This document shows, piece after piece, positions 1 through 7,080 of a DNA stretch of 20,055 bases (positions within the stretch are counted from its first letter, which is position 1; each line of letters opens with the position of its first letter). The stretch covers positions 1 to 20,055 of the forward strand of contig SOJY01000273.1 of the NCBI GenBank assembly GCA_004376385.1, written 5' to 3'. A program made the translations under genes and the position numbers. The notes under the pieces were generated by a model, which saw nothing but the letters and a program-made list of their open reading frames with translations, was not told where the DNA came from and did not search any database. The DNA comes from Candidatus Bathyarchaeum sp. Its GTDB lineage: Archaea; Thermoproteota; Bathyarchaeia; Bathyarchaeales; Bathyarchaeaceae.

Positions 1-1
1 G

Positions 2-289
2 ATACTAGCATAGGAGGACCTTGGTTTCTGCGATTCTGGAAAAGGCGGAAACCTGATAAATGAAGGGACAACTGAGCTTGGAGGCAAGATTCCCGTAAAC
101 CCGAGTGGAGGACTAAAATCGAAAGGGCATCCTGTTGGGGCAACTGGAACTGCTCAAGCCTACGAAATTTATCTGCAATTGACAGGACAGGCTAAGAAAA
201 GGCAGGTTGAAGGAGCTGAGATAGGCTTAAGTCATAATGTTGGAGGTTCCGGAGCCAGTGCTAGCGTGCACATTTACCGGAGGAATTAG
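2..289 (+). CDS. Acetyl-CoA C-acetyltransferase (thiolase), C-terminal part, with an in-frame TAG
   Basis: This is the last ~95 codons of a thiolase, cut by the left window edge. The frame ends at TAG 287-289. The C-terminal half is typical of archaeal thiolases: EDLGFCDSGKGG, then NPSGGLKSKGHPVGATG, which carries the catalytic His region, and the glycine-rich ending NVGGSGASASVHIY. In archaea this enzyme condenses two acetyl-CoA to acetoacetyl-CoA for the mevalonate pathway and works in a complex with HMG-CoA synthase and a DUF35 protein. The DUF35 gene starts 3 bp downstream. Codon 11-13 is TAG, just before EDLGF, where relatives as I recall them have a sense codon, often Tyr or Ile. The frame continues into the left edge (ILA before the TAG), so the gene is either interrupted there or read through. 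Family assignment is firm; gene integrity is not. Confidence 0.85.
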
Positions 290-291
290 AA

Positions 292-693
292 ATGTCTGAA
301 CAACCTATTCCATTCACAATAGCAAGCTTCTACAAGTTTGTAAGCGAAAACAAGCTAATGGCTGCCAAATGCAGTGAATGCGGAACTGTGCTTCTACCGC
401 CAAAGCCGATGTGCACCAACTGTCTTTCCACGAATCTAAAATGGATTGAACTTGAAGGTGCCGGCAAGCTGCTCAGCTATACGGTCATCCATATTGCACC
501 GGAGCAGTTTCAGTCTATGGCGCCCTACACTGTTGGCATCGTGGAGCTAAAGAAGGGGCTTCGATTACCCGGAATGATTCGTAACGTAAACCCTGAAGAA
601 ATCAAGATTGGAATGAACCTAAAAATTGACTTTGACTCATCAACATCCTCTCAATGGCCTGCATGGACCAGATATTTCTTCAAACCCTTGTAA
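292..693 (+). CDS. DUF35 zinc-ribbon/OB-fold protein, thiolase partner
   Basis: 133 residues. The N-terminal rubredoxin-like zinc ribbon has two CxxC pairs, C27/C30 and C41/C44 with a PP turn between them. An OB fold follows (about 50-130: GAGKLLSYTVIH, then PYTVGIVELKKGLRLPG). The family is the DUF35 acyl-CoA-binding protein that, in archaea, bridges acetoacetyl-CoA thiolase and HMG-CoA synthase and channels the intermediate. Its position 3 bp after the thiolase stop fits this role. The Shine-Dalgarno sequence GGAGG (279-283) sits at the end of the thiolase frame, 8 nt before ATG 292, so the two genes are an operon and probably translationally coupled. All four metal ligands are present and the length is normal. 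Confidence 0.9.
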   Translation: MSEQPIPFTIASFYKFVSENKLMAAKCSECGTVLLPPKPMCTNCLSTNLKWIELEGAGKLLSYTVIHIAPEQFQSMAPYTVGIVELKKGLRLPGMIRNVNPEEIKIGMNLKIDFDSSTSSQWPAWTRYFFKPL

Positions 694-703
694 CCTATCG
701 TTG

Positions 704-820
704 CTATTGTATTTGAAATAGTGATTGCCCTTTTTCGTTCAATCTTGGGATTGCCATAACGAATTTGGCTCCTTTGCCCGCTACACCAGTTTCTTGGATG
801 GTCCAACCGTAGACTTCACA
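704..820 (-). pseudogene. Out-of-frame remnant of a histidine-kinase C-terminus
   Basis: Reading the minus strand from 820 to the TAG at 704-706 gives a 38-residue peptide beginning EVYGWTIQETGVAGKGAKF and ending VMAIPRLNEKGQ plus a short tail. This is the usual end of a HATPase_c domain: the last ATP-lid glycine box (GKGAKF) and the final beta strand (xxIP). The frame overlaps the 3' end of the receiver-domain gene (781-1242, same strand), shifted relative to it. No other kinase sequence (PAS, H-box, N-box) remains. The simplest reading is a receiver-kinase hybrid gene that lost its middle by deletion and then went out of frame: one extra base near 817 would join REC ...SLKKAV directly to EVYGW. 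The remnant ends 10 bp from the convergent DUF35 stop. Confidence 0.6.
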
Positions 821-1242
821 GCTTTTTTTAAGCTATGCGCAAGTTCCACATACACTACTTCGAGGTTTCCATTTTTGTTGAAGTATCGATCTGCACCAAG
901 ATTAAGGGCGTCAATAGCTATTTCTTCTCCACATTCCCCCGTGAATAAAAAGAACGGAACATCGTTTCCACTATCTCTCAAGTCCTTCAAGAATTCCAAA
1001 CCACTTCTTCCAAACATCTGATAGTCAGAAACAATCACATCATACGGTTTTTGCCTAATTTTTTGCAGGGCTTCGTTGACAGATGCGGCAGTTTCTACTT
1101 GGAACGAACCCTGCCTTTCTAAAAATCGTTTAGAAATTATCAAAAAATCGTCATCATCGTCTACATGCAAAACACGTATCAATGTATCCTTGGTTAAACC
1201 TAACGCAGTTTTTGGTAACTGTTCTGCAGTTGATTCTACCAT
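781..1242 (-). CDS. Stand-alone response-regulator receiver (REC) protein
   Basis: 153 residues with one REC domain (about 22-140). The acidic pocket is D28-D32, the phospho-acceptor is D73 (VSDYQM), the switch Thr is T101 (FLFTGE) and the conserved Lys is K123 (YFNKNG). The run RVLHVDDDDDFL is typical of archaeal regulators. There is no DNA-binding or enzymatic output domain; the last residues (STVGPSKKLV) are not REC-like and come from reading a histidine-kinase tail out of frame. Known relatives either relay phosphate to another protein or form the N-terminal part of REC-PAS-kinase hybrids. The gene lies 136 bp downstream of the HAD gene on the same strand. A possible TATA-like stretch (ATTATAG) is near 1313-1320, about 75 bp upstream of the start. 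Confidence 0.85.
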   Translation of the reverse strand: MVESTAEQLPKTALGLTKDTLIRVLHVDDDDDFLIISKRFLERQGSFQVETAASVNEALQKIRQKPYDVIVSDYQMFGRSGLEFLKDLRDSGNDVPFFLFTGECGEEIAIDALNLGADRYFNKNGNLEVVYVELAHSLKKAVKSTVGPSKKLV

Positions 1243-1378
1243 GTTACGATCCAGCGCCCTAATTTACAGCACATTTGAACTTGACCTAATACTCTCAACT
1301 TAATGAATTAGGCTATAATGATTATGACATTTGGGTATGAACCACTAATCTTGCTGAGTCTGATTCAAACCATCACAT

Positions 1379-2059
1379 TTAGGCTTGTTTATTAAGTTGC
1401 AGTATTAGGTTTGGTATGTCATTGGCTGAAGAGGCAACGTAGTGAGCGCCAGAACGGATTAACTCTTCTATAGATGAAAGTCCTGTCGTCACCCCAACAG
1501 CAATAACCTTAAGCGGGATAGCAGACGCTACATCTTTGACGCTATCTCCAACTAACACCGCTTCTTGAGACTTAACTTTCAAAGCATTCAATGCAGCTTC
1601 TAGGTGGATCGGATTGGGCTTAACCGCTGAAACGGACTCCCTCGGGATTACAGCATCGAAAAACTGTTCAAGATGAAAGCGGTCAAGAAGGTAGCTTGTC
1701 GCCTTCTCGCCGCTTATAGTGCACAAGGCAATTTTTAGTTTCATGTCTCTCAAGGCTTTGAGGGTTTCAGGTATTCCCGGAAACATTTCTGTTGTTCTGG
1801 CAGCTTCCAACTCGAAACCCTCTACGATAGAAAACACCATTTTTTCGATCTTTACGAACTGTTGTTTCTCGATTCCCTTTGCTATCAGGTATTTTTTTAC
1901 TTTCACTAGTATGTCAAAGGCGGTTTCTTTCATTGAGAATAGAGAGCGGGGGAAGCCTTGTTGGGTGAGGCGGTTTATGACTTCGGTCCTGCAAGCTTTA
2001 ACGTCGAGGCTAAAGGCTACCAGAGTTCCATCAAGGTCAAAGATCACTGCTTTGATCAC
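1379..2059 (-). CDS. HAD-superfamily phosphatase, phosphoglycolate-phosphatase-like
   Basis: 226 residues with all four HAD motifs. Motif I is FDLDGT, with nucleophile D8 and acid/base D10. Motif II is near ALCTISGE (T114/S116). Motif III Lys is K147 (SAVKPNP). Motif IV is GDSVKD (171-176). A helical cap lies between motifs I and II (about 18-90), as in subfamily IA phosphatases. Family members hydrolyse small phosphate esters such as phosphoglycolate, nucleotide monophosphates or pyrophosphate; the substrate cannot be told from this sequence. The gene begins with ATG. A TATA-like TTTTATATCC lies about 75-85 bp upstream on the minus strand (about 2131-2140). It follows the tup operon on the same strand after a 128-bp gap, so it is probably transcribed separately. 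Confidence 0.85.
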   Translation of the reverse strand: MIKAVIFDLDGTLVAFSLDVKACRTEVINRLTQQGFPRSLFSMKETAFDILVKVKKYLIAKGIEKQQFVKIEKMVFSIVEGFELEAARTTEMFPGIPETLKALRDMKLKIALCTISGEKATSYLLDRFHLEQFFDAVIPRESVSAVKPNPIHLEAALNALKVKSQEAVLVGDSVKDVASAIPLKVIAVGVTTGLSSIEELIRSGAHYVASSANDIPNLILQLNKQA

Positions 2060-2187
2060 TGTTCTAATCAGCCTCTTTTATTGCTCTGAAAGATTCGGTT
2101 GACCTCGTAAAATTGCTTTTGGTTTCGGGAAAGAAGGATATAAAATTCTGGATCGCATAATACTCTGCTGAACCTGTGGAACATGGC

Positions 2188-3249
2188 TTAAATCAGGCGA
2201 ACGGACGAAGCTTTGAAAGTAAGAAAGATGTCAGAGCCGACATTCAGGTTCATTTCAGTTAACGATTTTTTTGTGATTTGAACACTAAATTTCTTTCCTG
2301 CGTCAACAGTTAATCTTGCTGTGGATCCCAAGTCTGTGATTCCAATTATTCTTCCTTTGAATATGTTTCTTGCACTTGATTTTAGCGGTTTAATTGAGAC
2401 CAGAATATCCTCAGGCCTTACATGAACAGTAATTTCTCCTGGTCTGTTGAATGATGCCTCGATTTTCAGGTTTTGATCAACAGATATGATTGACGTACCG
2501 TCTTCGCTGATTTTTGAGATTCCTGAAAAAACATTTTCTAGACGTGCAAAACTTGTTAAATATTTGTTTGACTTCCCAAAGATTTCGTGTTTTGTTCCGA
2601 CCTGCCTTACTGTTCCCTCAAGAATTAATGCCACTCTTTCGCTGATGGCTTCCGCCTGAAACAGGTTATGGGTTGCCAAGACAATTGTTATGTTCTTTTC
2701 TCGGTTTACGCGTAGAATTGTTTCTTCGATTATTGAAACGTTTTTGGGGTCAATATTAACGGTCGGTTCATCTAAGAGCAAAAGCTCTCTGTCTAACACT
2801 AACGCCCGAGCAAGGGAAACTCTCTGCTGTTCTCCACCCGATAACTTTTTTGCCCGTCGCGTTTCAACCCCTTCTAATCTCACCAGATCTAAGGCATCCG
2901 TGACTTTTCGGTTAATCTCCTCTTTTGAATAGTCTCCAAGTTTTAATCCGTAAGCTATGTTGTTGTAGACTGTTGTGTCAAAAAACACGGACTTTTGAAA
3001 GACTAATGTAGCTTTTTGCCGAAGGAAATCACGATTACTATCATTAATCGGCTTGTTGCCATACAAGATAGTTCCTTGTGTTGGGTTATCTAGACCTGCA
3101 AGTATTCTCAGAAGGGTTGTTTTCCCTGATCCACTTGGACCTAGCAGAGTTGTTATCGTTCCATGCATTATCTGTAGATTAGCATCTTGAAGTGCGTTTA
3201 ATGTCCCAAAAGATTTCCAGACGTCACGAAGCTCTAGAATTACGGAAAT
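2188..3249 (-). CDS. tupC: Tungstate/molybdate ABC importer, ATP-binding protein with C-terminal TOBE domain; non-AUG start
   Basis: ATPase of the oxyanion importer. With the start proposed here it has 353 residues: Walker A GPSGSGKTT (about 37-45), signature LSGGEQQRVSLARAL, Walker B LLLLDEPTVNIDP, switch His in LATHN, and a C-terminal TOBE/MOP-type domain from about 275 (VRPEDILVSI onward) that in relatives binds the oxyanion and regulates transport. The first ATG in frame (3166-3168) would remove the first ABC strand; upstream codons clearly encode it (LELRDVWKSFGTLNALQD). Between that ATG and the permease stop TAA 3253-3255 there is no in-frame ATG, GTG or TTG. ATT at 3247-3249 is 8 nt after GGAGGA (3258-3263), so I place the start there. 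tupB and tupC are in the same frame, separated by the single TAA and one GTC codon. The function is secure, the start less so. Confidence 0.85.
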   Translation of the reverse strand: MSVILELRDVWKSFGTLNALQDANLQIMHGTITTLLGPSGSGKTTLLRILAGLDNPTQGTILYGNKPINDSNRDFLRQKATLVFQKSVFFDTTVYNNIAYGLKLGDYSKEEINRKVTDALDLVRLEGVETRRAKKLSGGEQQRVSLARALVLDRELLLLDEPTVNIDPKNVSIIEETILRVNREKNITIVLATHNLFQAEAISERVALILEGTVRQVGTKHEIFGKSNKYLTSFARLENVFSGISKISEDGTSIISVDQNLKIEASFNRPGEITVHVRPEDILVSIKPLKSSARNIFKGRIIGITDLGSTARLTVDAGKKFSVQITKKSLTEMNLNVGSDIFLTFKASSVRLI

Positions 3250-3252
3250 GAC

Positions 3253-3942
3253 TTATGTCCTCCTCAAGTAGTTAAGGATAAGGCTCATTGCATAAACTAT
3301 ACTTACTAATATAACACCCAAAGCGATGCTGAATGCTATGTCCGCTCTATTAATCTCCAAGGCTATAGCTGTAGTTAAAAGTCTAGTTCTGCCATGAACG
3401 TTACCGCCAATCATCGTCGCTACCCCTAACTCTGCGAAGCCTCTATTGAAACCTGCTATAACCGCGAGTGTAACCCCTCCAGCAGCTTCACGCAGAATAG
3501 CTGTTGATGCCTGAATTTCTGTTGAACCCAACGTCCTAGCTAACTCTCTGATTTCCATGTCCACAGATTCAATGGCACTTGTTGTGAAGCTGACAATTAT
3601 TGGGGTCATAAGAATGGCTTGTCCAATAGATATGGCTAAAGGAGTGAAGAGAAGTTCTAACATGCCGAATGGTCCAGATCGTTTTAAAAGCAAAAAGAGT
3701 AGGAGACCAAGTACCACGGTTGGCATTCCGAGAAAAGCGTTGAAAGATGCCTTGATAAAACGTTTACCACGGAAATTTTTCATTCCTAAAATAACTGCGA
3801 TGGGTAGGCTCCATAGCGTCGCCATGGCTGTGGCTAACCCAGATACATACAGTGATCGGAAAACTATAGTGTAAACTGTAGGGTCTAGAGAAAAAAGGAG
3901 GTTGAATGCTTGGATTATTCCATCGATTATTTCGCTTGTCAC
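3253..3942 (-). CDS. tupB: Tungstate ABC importer, permease
   Basis: 229 residues, strongly hydrophobic, with about five membrane segments (near 28-52, 72-88, 100-120, 150-170 and 203-224). The cytoplasmic EAA loop that docks on the ATPase is REAAGGVTLAVIAGFNRGF (from 151), followed by AELGVATMIGGN, typical of TupB/WtpB-type tungstate and molybdate permeases. The start is GTG 3942, overlapping the tupA stop (GTGA, 3939-3942), which implies translational coupling. The 3' end carries GGAGGA (3258-3263), which serves the next gene. The order binding protein, permease, ATPase on one strand is the standard TupABC layout. Confidence 0.92.
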   Translation of the reverse strand: MTSEIIDGIIQAFNLLFSLDPTVYTIVFRSLYVSGLATAMATLWSLPIAVILGMKNFRGKRFIKASFNAFLGMPTVVLGLLLFLLLKRSGPFGMLELLFTPLAISIGQAILMTPIIVSFTTSAIESVDMEIRELARTLGSTEIQASTAILREAAGGVTLAVIAGFNRGFAELGVATMIGGNVHGRTRLLTTAIALEINRADIAFSIALGVILVSIVYAMSLILNYLRRT

Positions 3943-4967
3943 TTGAGGTTCTCTCGTCTGATTATTGTTTGGATTGCTGCAATCTTAAGGAAAGATAAAT
4001 TGCCAGCCTCATAACGTTTTCCAGTTGGGCATTCGGTTCCGTCGATGTACGCAAAGTCTTTAATCCAATTAGCTGTTGTAGGGTCGCTGTTTGTCTCCAG
4101 AACCTCAACCGCTGGATTAAATAATTGTTGACCGAATTTGTCAACACCAAAATCAGCGAGTATGTCTTGAACTTCGTCGGATACAAGAAAGTTAATGAAT
4201 TTCATGGCATGATCGAATTTCACGTGTGATAAGTCAGGATTTTGGGGGTCACATGCTATTGCACTATAGACATTTAATGTTTCTTTCCCAGCTTCAACCA
4301 GTATCTCCAAGTCAATGGTTCCTGAGACGTAATTGTTTAGGTAGCTTCCCATATCACACATGGTATAGCCTCTCTTCTCGTTTGCCATAGTTAATGTCGC
4401 TGTCATGCCTGCCCCTCTTTCCCAGTACCACTCTTCATTCCTTAGTTCTGATGCGTCTTCGCCTCCAGCAATCCACAGTCTCTTTTCCATTGAATGTGTA
4501 CCCGAATCGTCGCCTCTGGAGACCCATATGGCATCATCTGCTTCTTTTATCTTGAGAAGGGCATTTACAGGGTCAAGACCTTGAACTCCAGCAGGATCGT
4601 TTTCTGGACCAACGATAACAAAGTAGTTGTACGCAATGATCTTTCTGTTTACTCCGTAACCATCATTAAGGAACGCTTGTTCTCTGGCGGGGTCGTGAAC
4701 AACAATCATGTCGGCGTCCCCTCCCATTGCCGTTTTTATTGCTAAGCCTGTTCCTTGTGAGATGAAAGTAACGTTGATGTTAGGATATTTTGCTTCAAAT
4801 TTTGCGTCGAGTACATCTAGCAGACCTGTCTCGTAGAGGCTAGTTGTTGTGGAAATTACCAGTATCTCTTTTTGTTGAGTTGCGTTTAGTGCCCATGCAG
4901 CTATGCCGATAGCAGTGATTATGATTGCAACAAGGGTTATTCCGTAATATTTTTTCACAGATTTCAT
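3939..4967 (-). CDS. tupA: Tungstate-binding protein of the ABC importer
   Basis: 342 residues. One N-terminal hydrophobic segment (about 8-27) is a signal/anchor; there is no lipobox cysteine, so an uncleaved membrane anchor is likely. The oxyanion-binding motifs of TupA are present: TTTS at 40-43, GTG at 72-74, DMIVVHDPARE at 86-96 and SRGDDSGTH at 150-158. TupA proteins bind tungstate very tightly and discriminate against molybdate in the characterised cases; the metal preference of this protein is inferred from family. It is the first gene of the tup operon. A TATA-like TTTAAATAA (4994-5002) lies about 27 bp upstream of ATG 4967, so the transcript is probably leaderless or nearly so. A ModE-like palindrome lies between the TATA box and the start codon. 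Confidence 0.92.
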   Translation of the reverse strand: MKSVKKYYGITLVAIIITAIGIAAWALNATQQKEILVISTTTSLYETGLLDVLDAKFEAKYPNINVTFISQGTGLAIKTAMGGDADMIVVHDPAREQAFLNDGYGVNRKIIAYNYFVIVGPENDPAGVQGLDPVNALLKIKEADDAIWVSRGDDSGTHSMEKRLWIAGGEDASELRNEEWYWERGAGMTATLTMANEKRGYTMCDMGSYLNNYVSGTIDLEILVEAGKETLNVYSAIACDPQNPDLSHVKFDHAMKFINFLVSDEVQDILADFGVDKFGQQLFNPAVEVLETNSDPTTANWIKDFAYIDGTECPTGKRYEAGNLSFLKIAAIQTIIRRENLK

Positions 4968-5002
4968 CGTTGTGTATGATTGAACATGACGGTTATTTAA
5001 AT
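4966..5002 (-). promoter_or_regulatory. tupA promoter with ModE-like palindromic operator
   Basis: The plus strand reads ATCGTTGTGTA (4966-4976), six spacer bases, then AACATGACGGT (4983-4993). The right half matches the reverse complement of the left at 7 of 11 positions. The arrangement resembles the bacterial ModE box (ATCGnTATATA, ~6 nt, inverted), although the left half differs from it at two positions. The palindrome sits between the TATA-like TTTAAATAA (4994-5002, read on the minus strand) and the tupA ATG (4965-4967), covering the expected transcription start. Repression by the divergent ModE-like protein is therefore inferred. Confidence 0.55.
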
Positions 5003-5034
5003 TTTACATCGTTTACGCTTCCAACCCTGACATA

Positions 5035-5052
5035 TTTTTATACACACAACGA
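5035..5052 (+). promoter_or_regulatory. Promoter and half-operator of the ModE-like gene
   Basis: TTTTTATA (5035-5042) is a TATA-like box about 30 bp before ATG 5072. Directly downstream, the minus strand of 5044-5052 reads TCGTTGTGT, the same 9-mer found on the plus strand at 4967-4975 beside the tupA start. The two copies are in mirrored orientation, one per divergent promoter. A related ATCGTTTAC lies at 5008-5016. This suggests that one regulator controls both directions, including its own gene. Confidence 0.45.
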
Positions 5053-5071
5053 CCATTTAGTATTGAAGCCC

Positions 5072-5635
5072 ATGCTCACTAACAACAAGTACAAACTTCT
5101 GTGCAAACTCTGGCTTGAATACAAAGGCGAACCATTAATAGGAAAAGGTGGAGCAGAAATTCTAGAAACCATCAAACAAGTAGAATCTATTTCAAAAGCA
5201 GCAAAAAAGGCTGAAATGTCCTATCGGTACGTCTGGAATTATCTAGCAAAACTAGAAAGAACATTAGGCGAACCTGTGGTGAACACCTTCAAAGGAGGAA
5301 GTAAAGGGGGAGGAGGAGCCACTCTCACAGAGCTAGGAGCAAAGTTGTTAAGAGAATACTATAGAGCTGAGTGCTACATGAGCAAAATAATGGGCGACGA
5401 AACACATTGGGAGGATATTGGATTGAAAATAAGTGCACGAAACCGACTAAAGGGAACCGTAGAGCAAGTCGAGAAAGGCACAATAACCGCAAAAGTCAAA
5501 ATCAAAATAGAAACACCAGCAGTAATAACGGCGATCATATCAAAAGAAGCCGTCGAAGAATTAGACGTAAAAGCTGGAGACACCATTGAAGCTGTAATCA
5601 AGGCAACTGAGGTAATGGTTGCAAAAGAAAAGTAA
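5072..5635 (+). CDS. ModE-like transcriptional regulator: LysR-type HTH plus molbindin (TOBE/MOP) domain
   Basis: 187 residues from ATG 5072. The N-terminal winged helix is of ModE type (about 20-95: ESISKAAKKAEMSYRYVWNY, then LERTLGEPVV and GGGATLTELGAKLL). One MOP/TOBE domain follows (about 121-187, beginning SARNRLKGTVEQVEKG). ModE binds molybdate or tungstate through the MOP domain and represses oxyanion transport genes; E. coli ModE has two MOP copies, this protein one. An open frame extends upstream to 4925 but crosses the TATA box and has no homology, so 5072 is preferred; no clear Shine-Dalgarno sequence fits, in line with a near-leaderless message. Divergence from tupA with a shared operator motif supports local control of tungstate uptake. 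Confidence 0.88.
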   Translation: MLTNNKYKLLCKLWLEYKGEPLIGKGGAEILETIKQVESISKAAKKAEMSYRYVWNYLAKLERTLGEPVVNTFKGGSKGGGGATLTELGAKLLREYYRAECYMSKIMGDETHWEDIGLKISARNRLKGTVEQVEKGTITAKVKIKIETPAVITAIISKEAVEELDVKAGDTIEAVIKATEVMVAKEK

Positions 5636-5673
5636 CCAAGACACTTATTACAATACGGTGATTTCGGGCGGAA

Positions 5674-5712
5674 CGGATACAAAAGCATCAACGCACTCCC
5701 TCCGAATCAGCA
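5674..5712 (+). repeat. Left copy of a 39-bp perfect inverted repeat
   Basis: Positions 5674-5712 are the exact reverse complement of 9177-9215 (39 of 39 bases; the bases on either side differ). Both copies are intergenic. In one frame the element reads GYKSINALPPNQ in both places. A 15-base part (from CGGATACAAAAGCAT) also occurs within the phosphatase gene as 19272-19286 on the minus strand. No protein is predicted across it, since flanking sequence differs. Confidence 0.85.
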
Positions 5713-5788
5713 AAAACTGTTTCATGTTCAGCGATAATTTTTTTACTCTTAGCCGCTGTATCTTTTAGTGCTAGGAGAAAGATCTAAC

Positions 5789-6193
5789 GTGAAGGTTTTT
5801 AATGAAAAATTTGTTTTCTCGACCAAGGGTGAAATAGATTTCATGGACCTAACAGGGAAGGTTCATGATGTTGTAAGGAAATCTGGAATAAAAAACGGGT
5901 TGATTCACGTTTTTGCGCCTCATGCAACTGGAGTACTCATTTTAACCGAACATGAACCCAGCTTGGACAGTGATGTAAAAGATTTTCTTGAAAAAATAAT
6001 TCCTAAACATGGCGGCTATAGGCATCCATCAAACGCGCACTCACATCTTAGATCGATGCTTCTGAGTCCAGACAAAACCTTGCCGATTATAGACGGTCAG
6101 GCAATTTTTGGTACTTGGCAGTCCCTAGTTTTCGTGGAAACTGACATCTACCCCAGACAAAGAACAATCATAATGCAGGCTCTCGGCGAGTAA
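5789..6193 (+). CDS. YjbQ/UPF0047 family protein
   Basis: 134 residues from GTG 5789. The whole length matches the compact YjbQ fold: an N-terminal FSTKGEIDFMDLTGKVHDVV stretch, then GLIHVFAPHATGVLILTEHEP, HPSNAHSHLRSMLLSP and a C-terminal FGTWQSLVFVETD. The conserved histidines (HATG and NAHSH) are likely metal ligands. Members have been linked weakly to thiamin-phosphate synthase-like activity, but the physiological role is not settled. An earlier in-frame GTG (5768) would add seven residues; 5789 fits the family's usual N-terminus (VKVFNEKF) and has AGGAG (5773-5777) upstream. There is no operon partner; the next 1 kb has no convincing gene. Confidence 0.85.
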   Translation: MKVFNEKFVFSTKGEIDFMDLTGKVHDVVRKSGIKNGLIHVFAPHATGVLILTEHEPSLDSDVKDFLEKIIPKHGGYRHPSNAHSHLRSMLLSPDKTLPIIDGQAIFGTWQSLVFVETDIYPRQRTIIMQALGE

Positions 6194-6356
6194 ACCAACT
6201 GAAATAGCTAACAGCTTTTTCACTATTTTCCAGTCTCTATCTTCAATCTTTTAACATACATTTTAGTGTACACCACAATTTTTGTTCAAGGAGTAGCTTT
6301 TCACATCCTTTTCTTTTGCTTGAAAGACTATTTCGCGTCAGAGATTCACGTTTATT

Positions 6357-6370
6357 TTCGAAGCTTATAT
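6357..6370 (-). repeat. ATATAAGCTTCGAA element, copy 1
   Basis: The minus strand reads ATATAAGCTTCGAA. The same 14 bases occur within the copies at 7195-7217 and 16885-16907. The core joins two short palindromes (AAGCTT and TTCGAA) to a TATA-like stretch. All three copies are intergenic. Confidence 0.5.
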
Positions 6371-6566
6371 TGCACCAAAAAATCTAATATTTCTTCGTTG
6401 ATTTTAAGTCCAGACGGCACTGCAAAATGATCTCTTTTGGGTATTTACATGTGAAAAACATGTTTTTCATCCTTTGACGCCATGATTTTTTGCGGTTTTA
6501 CCCAACAACCCCACAAGTTAAGCAAGTAACTATCCCAGAATGAGTTTGTTGTCTTGTTGAATGAAA

Positions 6567-6581
6567 CGAAATGCGACGAAA
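6567..6581 (-). promoter_or_regulatory. TTTCG 10-bp-period direct repeat, site 1
   Basis: The minus strand reads TTTCGTCGCATTTCG: two TTTCG boxes exactly 10 bp apart. It is preceded by TAAATATTGTTTGG. The site at 16497-16511 has nearly the same flank, TAAATATTGTTTGA. A regulator contacting one DNA face is a plausible ligand. Confidence 0.45.
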
Positions 6582-6712
6582 CCAAACAATATTTAATTTT
6601 ACAGCGCAAATTTGGAATAACGAGACTGCTTATTTTAGCATTTTTGACAAATTGCTTCTCGTTTTTCTGTTCTTTAACGTTTACTTGAACTGCAAAAAAG
6701 TTGCGAGACGAA

Positions 6713-6727
6713 CGAAAATAGACGAAA
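6713..6727 (-). promoter_or_regulatory. TTTCG 10-bp-period direct repeat, site 2
   Basis: The minus strand reads TTTCGTCTATTTTCG, followed by TTCGTCTCG. The two TTTCG boxes are 10 bp apart, as in the other four sites of the window. Confidence 0.4.
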
Positions 6728-6931
6728 CACTGCGTTAAGGCTAACACAACGATATTAGTGAGGAATCAAATTTTTCCGGTTGTGTCACTAGCTTTCGGTA
6801 TTTGCTTTTAGCATAGAAACGATTGGGATGCAATATACGTTGATATTCGCCATATTGTTCATTGTTTCTGAAAGCACCAACTATAGAAAAGATGCCAAAG
6901 TCGATGCTTCACACATACTAGATTTACAATA

Positions 6932-6949
6932 TACCGTTAAACAACGGTA
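6932..6949. repeat. TACCGTT palindrome, copy in region A
   Basis: TACCGTT (6932-6938), AAAC, AACGGTA (6943-6949): a perfect 7-bp inverted repeat. It lies immediately before a TTTCG site (6951-6965). A related palindrome lies just after the fdhD stop at 17243-17258. Confidence 0.5.
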
Positions 6950-6950
6950 A

Positions 6951-6965
6951 TTTCGTTCATTTTCG
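6951..6965 (+). promoter_or_regulatory. TTTCG 10-bp-period direct repeat, site 3
   Basis: TTTCGTTCATTTTCG, with the boxes 10 bp apart, directly abutting the TACCGTT palindrome and followed by TTTTATAAC. It differs at one base from the site at 16497-16511. Confidence 0.45.
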
Positions 6966-7034
6966 TCTTTTATAACAATAAAAATAGTTGCTCATCGCTG
7001 AAGAAATATCCAAGCAAAGTTGTGTCATCTATCA

Positions 7035-7080
7035 TATTAGGAGACTAATAATACTTCATTGTTGAAAACAACCTTTTTCT
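7035..7080 (-). repeat. Two-hairpin repeat, copy 1
   Basis: On the minus strand: GAAAA, a 6-nt loop and TTTTC form a short stem. ACAATGAAGTAT follows, then TATTAG-TCTC-CTAATA (7035-7050), a perfect 6-bp stem with a 4-nt loop. Copies 2 (17031-17076) and 3 (19069-19115) share this layout and most of the sequence. Copies 1 and 2 are identical over 32 bases, from TTTTCAACAATG to CTAATA. Confidence 0.75.

Noticed and set aside
5374..5691. 105-codon minus-strand ORF antisense to the ModE-like gene
   Set aside because: It is a shadow of the TOBE coding sequence; the hydrophobic appearance arises from reverse-reading Lys/Glu-rich codons.
6445..6747. 100-codon minus-strand ORF in region A
   Set aside because: It overlaps two TTTCG sites, has no Shine-Dalgarno sequence or domain, and its composition is not protein-like.
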